Origin: Aphelocoma coerulescens
Taxonomy: Eukaryota; Chordata; Aves; Passeriformes; Corvidae
DNA length: 64,000 nt
Reading direction: 5' to 3'
Assembly: GCF_041296385.1 (NCBI RefSeq)
Contig: NW_027183586.1
Coordinates: 62,001 to 126,000, forward strand
Part shown: positions 11,609 through 22,812 of the stretch, in pieces
Numbering within the stretch: position 1 is the first letter of the stretch
How the letters are laid out: every line of letters starts with the position of its first letter
Program-made: the position numbers and the translations under genes
The notes under the pieces: generated by a model
Seen by the model: the letters and a program-made list of their open reading frames with translations, nothing else
Told to the model about the DNA's origin: nothing
Databases searched by the model: none

Positions 11609-13876
11609 GGCTCTCCTGGGAGCCACGGGTCACAAAGCACCGTGGGCTCTGTGCAGCCCCGCTGTGTCACAATGGCCGCTGGCTTCCACGAGCCCCCGCA
11701 GTGTCCCAGTGGGCCCCGTGGCTTTAGGAGTGGGTGGCTGGGAGTTGGTGCCAGCGGCTGGGGGAGCAGCAGCAGGGACTGTGTGTGGACAGTGCCATGG
11801 CCACTTGTGTGGCCACTGGTGTCTCTGTGTCAGGCACAGCCGTGGTGTGTAACACCGGCTCTGGGTCCTTTGGCTGTGCAGGTGGCAGTCACGGCCTGGA
11901 GCAGGGCTGCTCCCGGGGGACAGCCTGGGGCAGGAGGCTGCTGGAGATTCATTCCCCACACTCCTTGTCATGAGGTGCTCAGAGTGATTGGAAAGGCTGT
12001 TGGCAGCAGGCAGTTCTCTGGGTTCAAGCTGTGGAGCTGTCAGCGGGAATGCAAAGGCCAAGCTGGTGAGCCTTTTGTCCTGGTGCCTTTAGTGTGTGAG
12101 CAGTCCCTGGTGCCGTTGTCTTTGGATCCTGAGTGTGGGAGAGGCAAGGCTTAGGATGGTGCGTAGAGCTGAGAAGGAAAGTGCCGAGAGCAGCGTGTGT
12201 GCTGCTGCTTTGAGGGGTGCAGTTGAAGTTGTAGGCAGCAAGAGCTTTCTCAGCTGGCCCTTTTGTGAGCTCTGCTTTTGCCAGATGACTTCCATCTTAC
12301 CCTCTTACCATCTTAGCCTCTCATTTTTGCATATCCCAAACCCCCTTCCAAACATCCAGCAGCTGCTTGTAAAGAAGAAGTCCTAGAACAAAAAGCCAGT
12401 GCTGCCTTTCATAGCCCCTTTGCTGTCTATGAAGTAGAGGAAAGAAGCTAGTGAGACGCACTTTCTTTCTCAACTCCATAGAGCGCATCCTTCTCTCAAG
12501 GTGGCAGAGTCCTTGGCGGAAGTGAAGCATCTGCAGCTGCAGTTCAGACTGAGAGATGTGCCAGGACAGGAAACATTTGCTGACCTTCCCTGTTCCCTGT
12601 GCAACATGATTCTCGCATCCCAGTCACTTTCACATACCTTCGGTATCCCTGAGTCCAAGCAGCTAAAGCTCACAGAGACAGAAGTGTCAGGAAGGAAAAC
12701 GTTGCAAAAGCACCCCCTTCTCTTATCAGCATATAAATTGTGCACAACAGGCTGCGGCACCGAACCTTCCTTCTCAGATAGACATGCCATCACACTTTTC
12801 ACTCTTGCAGCTCGGTTGAAAAGCTCCAGCAGCTGCTCCCGCAATAGCAAAAGGTTCTAGAAGTGAAAGCCAGTTTGGGGCTGCACCTTCTCCTTGCCGC
12901 ATGTAAGCCACACCAAACTCCCTGATGCACTCTGTCCTCCCCTTCTCAAAGGAGTAGACGGTGGCATCAGGACACACCTGTGTCCCAGCAGCTGGGTGCC
13001 CAGCCGGGAGCAGGAGCAGGGCTGGGGCTGCTCCCAAAGTTGCCCCGCCCCAATGCCAGAGCCGGACATATGCTGAGGGGGGGCTGGATCAGGCTTTATT
13101 GTCCAGCTGCATGCCAGGAGTGAGCACAAAATCTACCTGCATTCTCTGCAGCATGCCATCCTGGAGCAGAGCCATTGCCAAAGGAAGCCGTGAGCCCGTG
13201 CCAAGCCAGTGCCGGAGTGGGATCCTAGCAGCACCTGTGGAAGCCGGGAGAGAGGAGCCCACCTGGAGCAGGTTCGTGCAGGATTAATCATCCCGTGGCT
13301 TCCCACCAGGGTCCTGTTGCTTCCAAAAGGCCCCACAGTGTCACTGTGGCCCCTCGGTTCCACCAGGTTCCATAGCGTCACTGTGGTGCCCAGGGTTCCG
13401 TCAGCTTCGCCAGCATCCCCACGGTCTGCAGAGCTCCCCGAGCTTCTGTGGTGTCACAGTGGAGGCAGGGTTGCATCAGGTTCCATAGCATCAGCACGGT
13501 CTCCAGGGCTCCCAGAGGTTCTGTGGTGTCACAGTGGAGGCAGGGTTGCATCAGGTTCCATAGCATCACCACAGTCTCCAGGGCTCCCTGAGCTTCTGTG
13601 GTGTCACAGTGGAGGCAGGGTTGCATCAGGTTCCATAGCATCAGCACGGTCTCCAGGGCTCCCAGAGGTTCTGTGGTGTCACAGAGGAGGCAGGGTTGCC
13701 TCAGGTTCCATAGCATCACCACGGTCTCCAGGGCTCCAAGAGCTTCTGTGGTGTCACAGAGGAGGCAGGGTTGCATCAGGTTCAATAGCATCAGCACGGT
13801 CTCCAGGGCTCCCCTGAGCTTCTGTGGTGGTGTCACAGAGGAGGCAGGCTTCCTTGTAGTTCCCCAGCATCACAAA
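11609..13876. repeat. Satellite unit U6
   Basis: 2,268 bp. Variant string T/C/G/T/GG/G/G/T, as in U8. The tail is of the U5/U7 type (GCCTCAGG, TTCAATAG, GAGGCAGGC), so the unit looks mosaic. Confidence 0.93.
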
Positions 13877-16143
13877 GGCTCTCCTGGGAGCCACGGGTCA
13901 CAAAGCACCGTGGGCTCTGTGCAGCCCCGCTGTGTCACAATGGCCGCTGGCTTCCACGAGCCCCCGCAGTGTCCCAGTGGGCCCCGTGGCTTTAGGAGTG
14001 GGTGGCTGGGAGTTGGTGCCAGCGGCTGGGGGAGCAGCAGCAGGGACTGTGTGTGGACAGTGCCATGGCCACTTGTGTGGCCACTGGTGTCTCTGTGTCA
14101 GGCACAGCCGTGGTGTGTAACACCGGCTCTGGGTCCTTTGGCTGTGCAGGTGGCAGTCACGGCCTGGAGCAGGGCTGCTCCCGGGGGACAGCCTGGGGCA
14201 GGAGGCTGCTGGAGATTCATTCCCCACACTCCTTGTCATGAGGTGCTCAGAGTGATTGGAAAGGCTGTTGGCAGCAGGCAGTTCTCTGGGTTCAAGCTGT
14301 GGAGCTGTCAGCGGGAATGCAAAGGCCAAGCTGGTGAGCCTTTTGTCCTGGTGCCTTTAGTGTGTGAGCAGTCCCTGGTGCCGTTGTCTTTGGATCCTGA
14401 GTGTGGGAGAGGCAAGGCTTAGGATGGTGCGTAGAGCTGAGAAGGAAAGTGCCGAGAGCAGCGTGTGTGCTGCTGCTTTGAGGGGTGCAGTTGAAGTTGT
14501 AGGCAGCAAGAGCTTTCTCAGCTGGCCCTTTTGTGAGCTCTGCTTTTGCCAGATGACTTCCATCTTACCCTCTTACCATCTTAGCCTCTCATTTTTGCAT
14601 ATCCCAAACCCCCTTCCAAACATCCAGCAGCTGCTTGTAAAGAAGAAGTCCTAGAACAAAAAGCCAGTGCTGCCTTTCATAGCCCCTTTGCTGTCTATGA
14701 AGTAGAGGAAAGAAGCTAGTGAGACGCACTTTCTTTCTCAACTCCATAGAGCGCATCCTTCTCTCAAGGTGGCAGAGTCCTTGGCGGAAGTGAAGCATCT
14801 GCAGCTGCAGTTCAGACTGAGAGATGTGCCAGGACAGGAAACATTTGCTGACCTTCCCTGTTCCCTGTGCAACATGATTCTCGCATCCCAGTCACTTTCA
14901 CATACCTTCGTATCCCTGAGTCCAAGCAGCTAAAGCTCACAGAGACAGAAGTGTCAGGAAGGAAAACGTTCCAAAAGCACCCCCTTCTCTTATCAGCATA
15001 TAAATTGTGCACAACAGGCTGCGGCACCGAACCTTCCTTCTCAGATAGACATGCCATCACACTTTTCACTCTTGCAGCTCGGTTGAAAAGCTCCAGCAGC
15101 TGCTCCCGCAATAGCAAAAGGTTCTAGAAGTGAAAGCCAGTTTGGGGCTGCACCTTCTCCTTGCCGCATGTAAGCCACACCAAACTCCCTGATGCACTCT
15201 GTCCTCCCCTTCTCAAAGGAGTAGACGGTGGCATCAGGACACACCTGTGTCCCAGCAGCTGGGTGCCCAGCCGGGAGCAGGAGCAGGGCTGGGGCTGCTC
15301 CCAAAGTTGCCCCGCCCCAATGCCAGAGCCGGACATATGCTGAAGGGGGGCTGGATCAGGCTTTATTGTCCAGCTGCATGCCAGGAGTGAGCACAAAATC
15401 TACCTGCATTCTCTGCAGCATGCCATCCTGGAGCAGAGCCATTGCCAAAGGAAGCCGTGAGCCCGTGCCAAGCCAGTGCCGGAGTGGGATCCTAGCAGCA
15501 CCTGTGGAAGCCGGGAGAGAGGAGCCCACCTGGAGCAGGTTCGTGCAGGATTAATCATCCCGTGGCTTCCCACCAGGGTCCTGTTGCTTCCAAAAGGCCC
15601 CACAGTGTCACTGTGGCCCCTCGGTTCCACCAGGTTCCATAGCGTCACTGTGGTGCCCAGGGTTCCGTCAGCTTCGCCAGCATCCCCACGGTCTGCAGAG
15701 CTCCCCGAGCTTCTGTGGTGTCACAGTGGAGGCAGGGTTGCATCAGGTTCCATAGCATCAGCACGGTCTCCAGGGCTCCCAGAGGTTCTGTGGTGTCACA
15801 GTGGAGGCAGGGTTGCATCAGGTTCCATAGCATCACCACAGTCTCCAGGGCTCCCTGAGCTTCTGTGGTGTCACAGTGGAGGCAGGGTTGCATCAGGTTC
15901 CATAGCATCAGCACGGTCTCCAGGGCTCCCAGAGGTTCTGTGGTGTCACAGAGGAGGCAGGGTTGCCTCAGGTTCCATAGCATCACCACGGTCTCCAGGG
16001 CTCCAAGAGCTTCTGTGGTGTCACAGAGGAGGCAGGGTTGCATCAGGTTCAATAGCATCAGCACGGTCTCCAGGGCTCCCCTGAGCTTCTGTGGTGGTGT
16101 CACAGAGGAGGCAGGCTTCCTTGTAGTTCCCCAGCATCACAAA
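13877..16143. repeat. Satellite unit U7 (2,267 bp)
   Basis: Variant string T/C/G/T/one G/C/A/T, with a tail identical in type to U5. With U8 it repeats the U5-U6 pair at a 4,535-bp spacing. Confidence 0.93.
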
Positions 16144-18411
16144 GGCTCTCCTGGGAGCCACGGGTCACAAAGCACCGTGGGCTCTGTGCAGCCCCGCTGT
16201 GTCACAATGGCCGCTGGCTTCCACGAGCCCCCGCAGTGTCCCAGTGGGCCCCGTGGCTTTAGGAGTGGGTGGCTGGGAGTTGGTGCCAGCGGCTGGGGGA
16301 GCAGCAGCAGGGACTGTGTGTGGACAGTGCCATGGCCACTTGTGTGGCCACTGGTGTCTCTGTGTCAGGCACAGCCGTGGTGTGTAACACCGGCTCTGGG
16401 TCCTTTGGCTGTGCAGGTGGCAGTCACGGCCTGGAGCAGGGCTGCTCCCGGGGGACAGCCTGGGGCAGGAGGCTGCTGGAGATTCATTCCCCACACTCCT
16501 TGTCATGAGGTGCTCAGAGTGATTGGAAAGGCTGTTGGCAGCAGGCAGTTCTCTGGGTTCAAGCTGTGGAGCTGTCAGCGGGAATGCAAAGGCCAAGCTG
16601 GTGAGCCTTTTGTCCTGGTGCCTTTAGTGTGTGAGCAGTCCCTGGTGCCGTTGTCTTTGGATCCTGAGTGTGGGAGAGGCAAGGCTTAGGATGGTGCGTA
16701 GAGCTGAGAAGGAAAGTGCCGAGAGCAGCGTGTGTGCTGCTGCTTTGAGGGGTGCAGTTGAAGTTGTAGGCAGCAAGAGCTTTCTCAGCTGGCCCTTTTG
16801 TGAGCTCTGCTTTTGCCAGATGACTTCCATCTTACCCTCTTACCATCTTAGCCTCTCATTTTTGCATATCCCAAACCCCCTTCCAAACATCCAGCAGCTG
16901 CTTGTAAAGAAGAAGTCCTAGAACAAAAAGCCAGTGCTGCCTTTCATAGCCCCTTTGCTGTCTATGAAGTAGAGGAAAGAAGCTAGTGAGACGCACTTTC
17001 TTTCTCAACTCCATAGAGCGCATCCTTCTCTCAAGGTGGCAGAGTCCTTGGCGGAAGTGAAGCATCTGCAGCTGCAGTTCAGACTGAGAGATGTGCCAGG
17101 ACAGGAAACATTTGCTGACCTTCCCTGTTCCCTGTGCAACATGATTCTCGCATCCCAGTCACTTTCACATACCTTCGGTATCCCTGAGTCCAAGCAGCTA
17201 AAGCTCACAGAGACAGAAGTGTCAGGAAGGAAAACGTTGCAAAAGCACCCCCTTCTCTTATCAGCATATAAATTGTGCACAACAGGCTGCGGCACCGAAC
17301 CTTCCTTCTCAGATAGACATGCCATCACACTTTTCACTCTTGCAGCTCGGTTGAAAAGCTCCAGCAGCTGCTCCCGCAATAGCAAAAGGTTCTAGAAGTG
17401 AAAGCCAGTTTGGGGCTGCACCTTCTCCTTGCCGCATGTAAGCCACACCAAACTCCCTGATGCACTCTGTCCTCCCCTTCTCAAAGGAGTAGACGGTGGC
17501 ATCAGGACACACCTGTGTCCCAGCAGCTGGGTGCCCAGCCGGGAGCAGGAGCAGGGCTGGGGCTGCTCCCAAAGTTGCCCCGCCCCAATGCCAGAGCCGG
17601 ACATATGCTGAGGGGGGGCTGGATCAGGCTTTATTGTCCAGCTGCATGCCAGGAGTGAGCACAAAATCTACCTGCATTCTCTGCAGCATGCCATCCTGGA
17701 GCAGAGCCATTGCCAAAGGAAGCCGTGAGCCCGTGCCAAGCCAGTGCCGGAGTGGGATCCTAGCAGCACCTGTGGAAGCCGGGAGAGAGGAGCCCACCTG
17801 GAGCAGGTTCGTGCAGGATTAATCATCCCGTGGCTTCCCACCAGGGTCCTGTTGCTTCCAAAAGGCCCCACAGTGTCACTGTGGCCCCTCGGTTCCACCA
17901 GGTTCCATAGCGTCACTGTGGTGCCCAGGGTTCCGTCAGCTTCGCCAGCATCCCCACGGTCTGCAGAGCTCCCCGAGCTTCTGTGGTGTCACAGTGGAGG
18001 CAGGGTTGCATCAGGTTCCATAGCATCAGCACGGTCTCCAGGGCTCCCAGAGGTTCTGTGGTGTCACAGTGGAGGCAGGGTTGCATCAGGTTCCATAGCA
18101 TCACCACAGTCTCCAGGGCTCCCTGAGCTTCTGTGGTGTCACAGTGGAGGCAGGGTTGCATCAGGTTCCATAGCATCAGCACGGTCTCCAGGGCTCCCAG
18201 AGGTTCTGTGGTGTCACAGAGGAGGCAGGGTTGCATCAGGTTCCATAGCATCACCACGGTCTCCAGGGCTCCAAGAGCTTCTGTGGTGTCACAGAGGAGG
18301 CAGGGTTGCATCAGGTTCAATAGCATCAGCACGGTCTCCAGGGCTCCCCTGAGCTTCTGTGGTGGTGTCACAGAGGAGCCAGGTTTCCTTGTAGTTCCCC
18401 AGCATCACAAA
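16144..18411. repeat. Satellite unit U8
   Basis: 2,268 bp. Variant string T/C/G/T/GG/G/G/T. The tail reads GCATCAGG, TTCAATAG, GAGCCAGGT and differs from that of U6. Confidence 0.93.
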
Positions 18412-20679
18412 GGCTCTCCTGGGAGCCACGGGTCACAAAGCACCGTGGGCTCTGTGCAGCCCCGCTGTGTCACAATGGCCGCTGGCTTCCACGAGCCCCC
18501 GCAGTGTCCCAGTGGGCCCCGTGGCTTTAGGAGTGGGTGGCTGGGAGTTGGTGCCAGCGGCTGGGGGAGCAGCAGCAGGGACTGTGTGTGGACAGTGCCA
18601 TGGCCACTTGTGTGGCCACTGGTGTCTCTGTGCCAGGCACAGCCGTGGTGTGTAACACCGGCTCTGGGTCCTTTGGCTGTGCAGGTGGCAGTCACGGCCT
18701 GGAGCAGGGCTGCTCCCGGGGGACAGCCTGGGGCAGGAGGCTGCTGGAGATTCATTCCCCACACTCCTTGTCATGAGGTGCTCAGAGTGATTGGAAAGGC
18801 TGTTGGCAGCAGGCAGTTCTCTGGGTTCAAGCTGTGGAGCTGTCAGCGGGAATGCAAAGGCCAAGCTGGTGAGCCTTTTGTCCTGGTGCCTTTAGTGTGT
18901 GAGCAGTCCCTGGTGCCGTTGTCTTTGGATCCTGAGTGTGGGAGAGGCAAGGCTTAGGATGGTGCGTAGAGCTGAGAAGGAAAGTGCCGAGAGCAGCGTG
19001 TGTGCTGCTGCTTTGAGGGGTGCAGTTGAAGTTGTAGGCAGCAAGAGCTTTCTCAGCTGGCCCTTTTGTGAGCTCTGCTTTTGCCAGATGACTTCCATCT
19101 TACCCTCTTACCATCTTAGCCTCTCATTTTTGCATATCCCAAACCCCCTTCCAAACATCCAGCAGCTGCTTGTAAAGAAGAAGTCCTAGAACAAAAAGCC
19201 AGTGCTGCCTTTCATAGCCCCTTTGCTGTCTATGAAGTAGAGGAAAGAAGCTAGTGAGACGCACTTTCTTTCTCAACTCCATAGAGCGCATCCTTCTCTC
19301 AAGGTGGCAGAGTCCTTGGCGGAAGTGAAGCATCTGCAGCTGCAGTTCAGACTGAGAGATGTGCCAGGACAGGAAACATTTGCTGACCTTCCCTGTTCCC
19401 TGTGCAACATGATTCTCGCATCCCAGTCACTTTCACATACCTTCGGTATCCCTGAGTCCAAGCAGCTAAAGCTCACAGAGACAGAAGTGTCAGGAAGGAA
19501 AACGTTGCAAAAGCACCCCCTTCTCTTATCAGCATATAAATTGTGCACAACAGGCTGCGGCACCGAACCTTCCTTCTCAGATAGACATGCCATCACACTT
19601 TTCACTCTTGCAGCTCGGTTGAAAAGCTCCAGCAGCTGCTCCCGCAATAGCAAAAGGTTCTAGAAGTGAAAGCCAGTTTGGGGCTGCACCTTCTCCTTGC
19701 CGCATGTAAGCCACACCAAACTCCCTGATGCACTCTGTCCTCCCCTTCTCAAAGGAGTAGACGGTGGCATCAGGACACACCTGTGTCCCAGCAGCTGGGT
19801 GCCCAGCCGGGAGCAGGAGCAGGGCTGGGGCTGCTCCCAAAGTTGCCCCGCCCCAATGCCAGAGCCGGACATATGCTGAGGGGGGGCTGGATCAGGCTTT
19901 ATTGTCCAGCTGCATGCCAGGAGTGAGCACAAAATCTACCTGCATTCTCTGCAGCATGCCATCCTGGAGCAGAGCCATTGCCAAAGGAAGCCGTGAGCCC
20001 GTGCCAAGCCAGTGCCGGAGTGGGATCCTAGCAGCACCTGTGGAAGCCGGGAGAGAGGAGCCCACCTGGAGCAGGTTCGTGCAGGATTAATCATCCCGTG
20101 GCTTCCCACCAGGGTCCTGTTGCTTCCAAAAGGCCCCACAGTGTCACTGTGGCCCCTCGGTTCCACCAGGTTCCATAGCGTCACTGTGGTGCCCAGGGTT
20201 CCGTCAGCTTCGCCAGCATCCCCACGGTCTGCAGAGCTCCCCGAGCTTCTGTGGTGTCACAGTGGAGGCAGGGTTGCATCAGGTTCCATAGCATCAGCAC
20301 GGTCTCCAGGGCTCCCAGAGGTTCTGTGGTGTCACAGTGGAGGCAGGGTTGCATCAGGTTCCATAGCATCACCACAGTCTCCAGGGCTCCCTGAGCTTCT
20401 GTGGTGTCACAGTGGAGGCAGGGTTGCATCAGGTTCCATAGCATCAGCACGGTCTCCAGGGCTCCCAGAGGTTCTGTGGTGTCACAGAGGAGGCAGGGTT
20501 GCATCAGGTTCCATAGCATCACCACGGTCTCCAGGGCTCCAAGAGCTTCTGTGGTGTCACAGAGGAGGCAGGGTTGCATCAGGTTCCATAGCATCAGCAC
20601 GGTCTCCAGGGCTCCCCTGAGCTTCTGTGGTGGTGTCACAGAGGAGCCAGGCTTCCTTGTAGTTCCCCAGCATCACAAA
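18412..20679. repeat. Satellite unit U9 (left flank of ERV copy 1)
   Basis: 2,268 bp. Variant string C/C/G/T/GG/G/G/T. The last full sub-repeat has TTCCATAG rather than TTCAATAG, a change shared only with U17, U18 and U19. The variant pattern equals that of U19, the left flank of ERV copy 2. The last five bases (ACAAA) are one side of the target duplication. Confidence 0.93.
20675..20679. repeat. ERV copy 1 target-site duplication, left
   Basis: ACAAA directly before the TGTCG end of the element. Uninterrupted units read CATCACAAAGGCT, so ACAAA occurs once there and twice around the insertion. Confidence 0.9.
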
Positions 20680-20787
20680 TGTCGAAATTGATGGCGATGA
20701 TGGTGATGAGGGTGTGGGTTCGGTCGGGCCCGGCTGGAGATGGACGGCGACGAGAGATCTCTATAAGCAGGTCTTTGGAGCATGCAG

Positions 20788-20793
20788 TTTATT
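20788..20793 (-). promoter_or_regulatory. Poly(A) signal in 3' LTR, copy 1
   Basis: AATAAA on the minus strand, about 108 bp before the end of the LTR, the usual place for retroviral 3' end formation. The same signal is at 26058-26063 in the 5' LTR. Confidence 0.7.
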
Positions 20794-20860
20794 GCAGAGG
20801 GCGTGGGTACAGGGGCACTGCTTAGAGCTGCCAGCTGCAGCTCCAAGCAGGCCCAAGGTG

Positions 20861-21107
20861 TAAGAGAGGGAGAGAGAGTGAGCGAGAGAGCTAGAGCAAG
20901 AGGCTGAGAGCTAAGAGTGTAAAGAGCAAGAGAGACAAACTAAGAGGAGAGCTGAATTAAGAGGAAGAAGAAGAGCAAGAGAGTTACTAAGAGAGCTACT
21001 AAGAGGAGAAGAGCATTACTAAGAGAGCTACTAAGAGAGTTACTAAGAGCGTTACTAAGAGGAGAAGAGCATTACTAAGAGGAGAGGAGTTAAGAGAGCG
21101 AGGAGCT
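20861..21107 (-). repeat. Pyrimidine-rich decamer repeats in the LTR
   Basis: About 250 bp of nearly pure A/G on the plus strand (C/T in the sense strand) with repeated TTACTAAGAG/CTACTAAGAG decamers. A longer piece around AGGAGAAGAGCATTACTAAG occurs twice. The same tract is in the other three LTRs. Its role is unknown; it lies between the A/T-rich U3 and the poly(A) signal. Confidence 0.75.
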
Positions 21108-21399
21108 TGTTACAATACAATAAATCATCTTCTGTAGTGAATATTCTAATTCTCAGTAGCCAATCTAATACAAGGTACAAATCCTATAGCATTTACATAC
21201 AGCCTATAAGAGTTCTTACATTACCATAGAGTGTTACATTTTAACTTCTAAAAACTACTCTTTGGACCCCTTCTGCTGAGCTAGTAGGGTCTGCTCTGAC
21301 CCTTGGACCTGTCTGCAAGCAGAGGGTATTGTTCAATCAAGAGGGGATTACCTTCAGCCGGCTATACCATTGTTTTCCAGTTGTTCAGTAACTAAGACT

Positions 21400-22758
21400 C
21401 TATATCTCAAAGATGGCCTTCATTTCGATGTCGCTCACAGTTTTCATATTCCCAGAATCTTTTGTTAGGCAATCATATTTATAAGGCTTTCCTGTTTCAT
21501 CTTCCCCAACATCTCCCCCGTTCTGATGAACAACTAAGATATTAGATACAGTCCTACTCGTTATTTTTTGCACACACTGAAGCATACAAGGTACTGCTAC
21601 TAAAACTATAATTATTACTACTAGAATAATCAAGCCTATTTTACAGAGTTCCCTTAGCCAAGGTGCAAAGCTCCAATCATCAAACAAACTGTCCAGCCAA
21701 GACGGGTCATCTGTTCTAATTTGGTTAGCTAGATCCTTTAGGTTTTGTAGCTGTTTGTGAATGGAAACAGAATGATCGGATAAGTTCATACAGCATAATC
21801 CTTCAAAATCTTCACAGCCGTGCCCATGTGCTAATAAAAGATAATCAACGGCAGCTCTATTTTGTAAAGTGGCATGTCTGACTGCCTCTTCATCGGTTAA
21901 CAGATCACTGATCATAGTAGAGGTGGCATTTACCTCCTTGCTGAGCCAACATCCCAACTTGTTTAACTGTTTTAAAGCAATTGAGGAGCTTAACTGAGGT
22001 AGAAAAATGCTTGCAACAATTGATTTTCCAGAGTTCCAAGGGTGGAAGTCACTATCACAGTCACTATCGTACTGATGTCCCCAGGAAGATCTGATCTTTC
22101 TGCTTTTCTTTTTGATTACCTCTTTGACACTGGGAGCAATAATTGTAAGTTGTCCCAGAGCACAAGGGCCACCATCTATTTTTGAAGGTATACCTTGCCA
22201 GGCCCTGTCTCCACAGATGAGCCAAATTCCTCTGGGGAATCGAATAGGAAGTTTGCTAAAACGATCTGCATGAGGTTCGTCATATATAAGAAGCTTAACT
22301 TGACTACACCAAGAAGTTACATTGCTATAAGCTGGGTGATATGGGGTAACATTTAAATGGGGACCGTTTTCTCCTTGAAAGTGAAAGAAATAGCAGGTAT
22401 CCATAGTTAACGAACCTAGGATTTCTAGCTCTTGAAGGTCAGATTTATCAATTTTAGAATTATCAATATAAGTTTGGTGTCTATGGCTGGGAGTTGGAGA
22501 TACATGATGATCGTCATATGGCCAATACTTATCAAGAGTAATATTATCAAAACCTTCTGGAAGAGGTACTCCAACTAAACAGGTTGAAAAAGGTTTGTCA
22601 GGGCTTGTGTCAGATAGACAGATGGTATCGGAGCCTGCGGATTTGGCTAAAGCAACCCAGACATTTGTCTTTGGTTGATTCACAGGTAAAGCTTCACTAC
22701 AAAAACTAAAACAAAAGAATAAAAGCAACATGCACGCGCGCAAATGAGAAAACTCCAT
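21400..22758 (-). CDS. env: Envelope glycoprotein precursor, ERV copy 1 (452 codons, open)
   Basis: Retroviral Env: a surface subunit for receptor binding and a transmembrane subunit for fusion. I start at the ATG at 22758; the frame extends ten codons upstream but only to a GTG. A hydrophobic signal peptide spans about residues 6-23. Sequons are at N72, N136, N146, N277 and N325. A minimal R-x-x-R cleavage site is at 220-223. The transmembrane subunit has a probable internal fusion loop between C234 and C270, an LQNRAA motif near 298 and C315-x6-C322-C323. A membrane span lies at about 374-393, then a tail of about 59 residues. This layout is that of alpharetroviruses. The surface subunit (~200 residues) is short for that group, so receptor function is doubtful. 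The last 36 codons and one base lie inside the 3' LTR. Message would come by splicing from the donor at 25344-25353; the acceptor is not identified. Confidence 0.9.
   Translation of the reverse strand: MEFSHLRACMLLLFFCFSFCSEALPVNQPKTNVWVALAKSAGSDTICLSDTSPDKPFSTCLVGVPLPEGFDNITLDKYWPYDDHHVSPTPSHRHQTYIDNSKIDKSDLQELEILGSLTMDTCYFFHFQGENGPHLNVTPYHPAYSNVTSWCSQVKLLIYDEPHADRFSKLPIRFPRGIWLICGDRAWQGIPSKIDGGPCALGQLTIIAPSVKEVIKKKSRKIRSSWGHQYDSDCDSDFHPWNSGKSIVASIFLPQLSSSIALKQLNKLGCWLSKEVNATSTMISDLLTDEEAVRHATLQNRAAVDYLLLAHGHGCEDFEGLCCMNLSDHSVSIHKQLQNLKDLANQIRTDDPSWLDSLFDDWSFAPWLRELCKIGLIILVVIIIVLVAVPCMLQCVQKITSRTVSNILVVHQNGGDVGEDETGKPYKYDCLTKDSGNMKTVSDIEMKAIFEI
21512..21519 (-). promoter_or_regulatory. Polypurine tract, ERV copy 1
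   Basis: GGGGGAGA in the sense strand directly before the 3' LTR, where plus-strand DNA synthesis is primed. It is short and lies within the envelope reading frame. Confidence 0.8.
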
Positions 22759-22812
22759 TCTTTTCTTGAGCTGTTTTTGGCAGATCACTTTCTTCTGGTG
22801 ATTCTGCGCAGT

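Larger units (their letters stand above)
1..20679. repeat. Macrosatellite block 1 (partial unit plus units U1-U9)
   Basis: Head-to-tail tandem array with a period of 2,268 or 2,267 bp and near-identical units. It holds the last 270 bp of one unit and nine complete units, all in one orientation, and ends at the ACAAA that abuts ERV copy 1. No convincing gene is present. The longest frames (143, 152, 202 and 274 codons) recur in every unit, begin at GTG or TTG, overlap on both strands and arise largely from the 75-bp sub-repeat. I do not recognise the unit as a named satellite. Array size, unit length and homogeneity fit a macrosatellite. Confidence 0.95.
20680..21511 (-). repeat. 3' LTR of ERV copy 1
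   Basis: 832 bp, TGTTGGGG...TTTCGACA in the sense (minus) direction. By eye I see no difference from the 5' LTR at 25950-26781. U3 begins inside the envelope gene. A poly(A) signal lies at 20788-20793, about 108 bp from the outer end, which places R/U5 at the left. A pyrimidine-rich (sense) tract at 20861-21107 separates it from an A/T-rich part of U3. I could not fix a TATA box with confidence. Confidence 0.93.

Noticed and set aside
20861..21107. CRISPR-like array
   Set aside because: Repeats are short, degenerate and adjacent, without unique spacers, and lie inside a vertebrate retroviral LTR.
22759..22788. Ten-codon upstream extension of the envelope frame
   Set aside because: It begins at GTG; the ATG at 22758 gives a normal hydrophobic signal peptide and is the better start.
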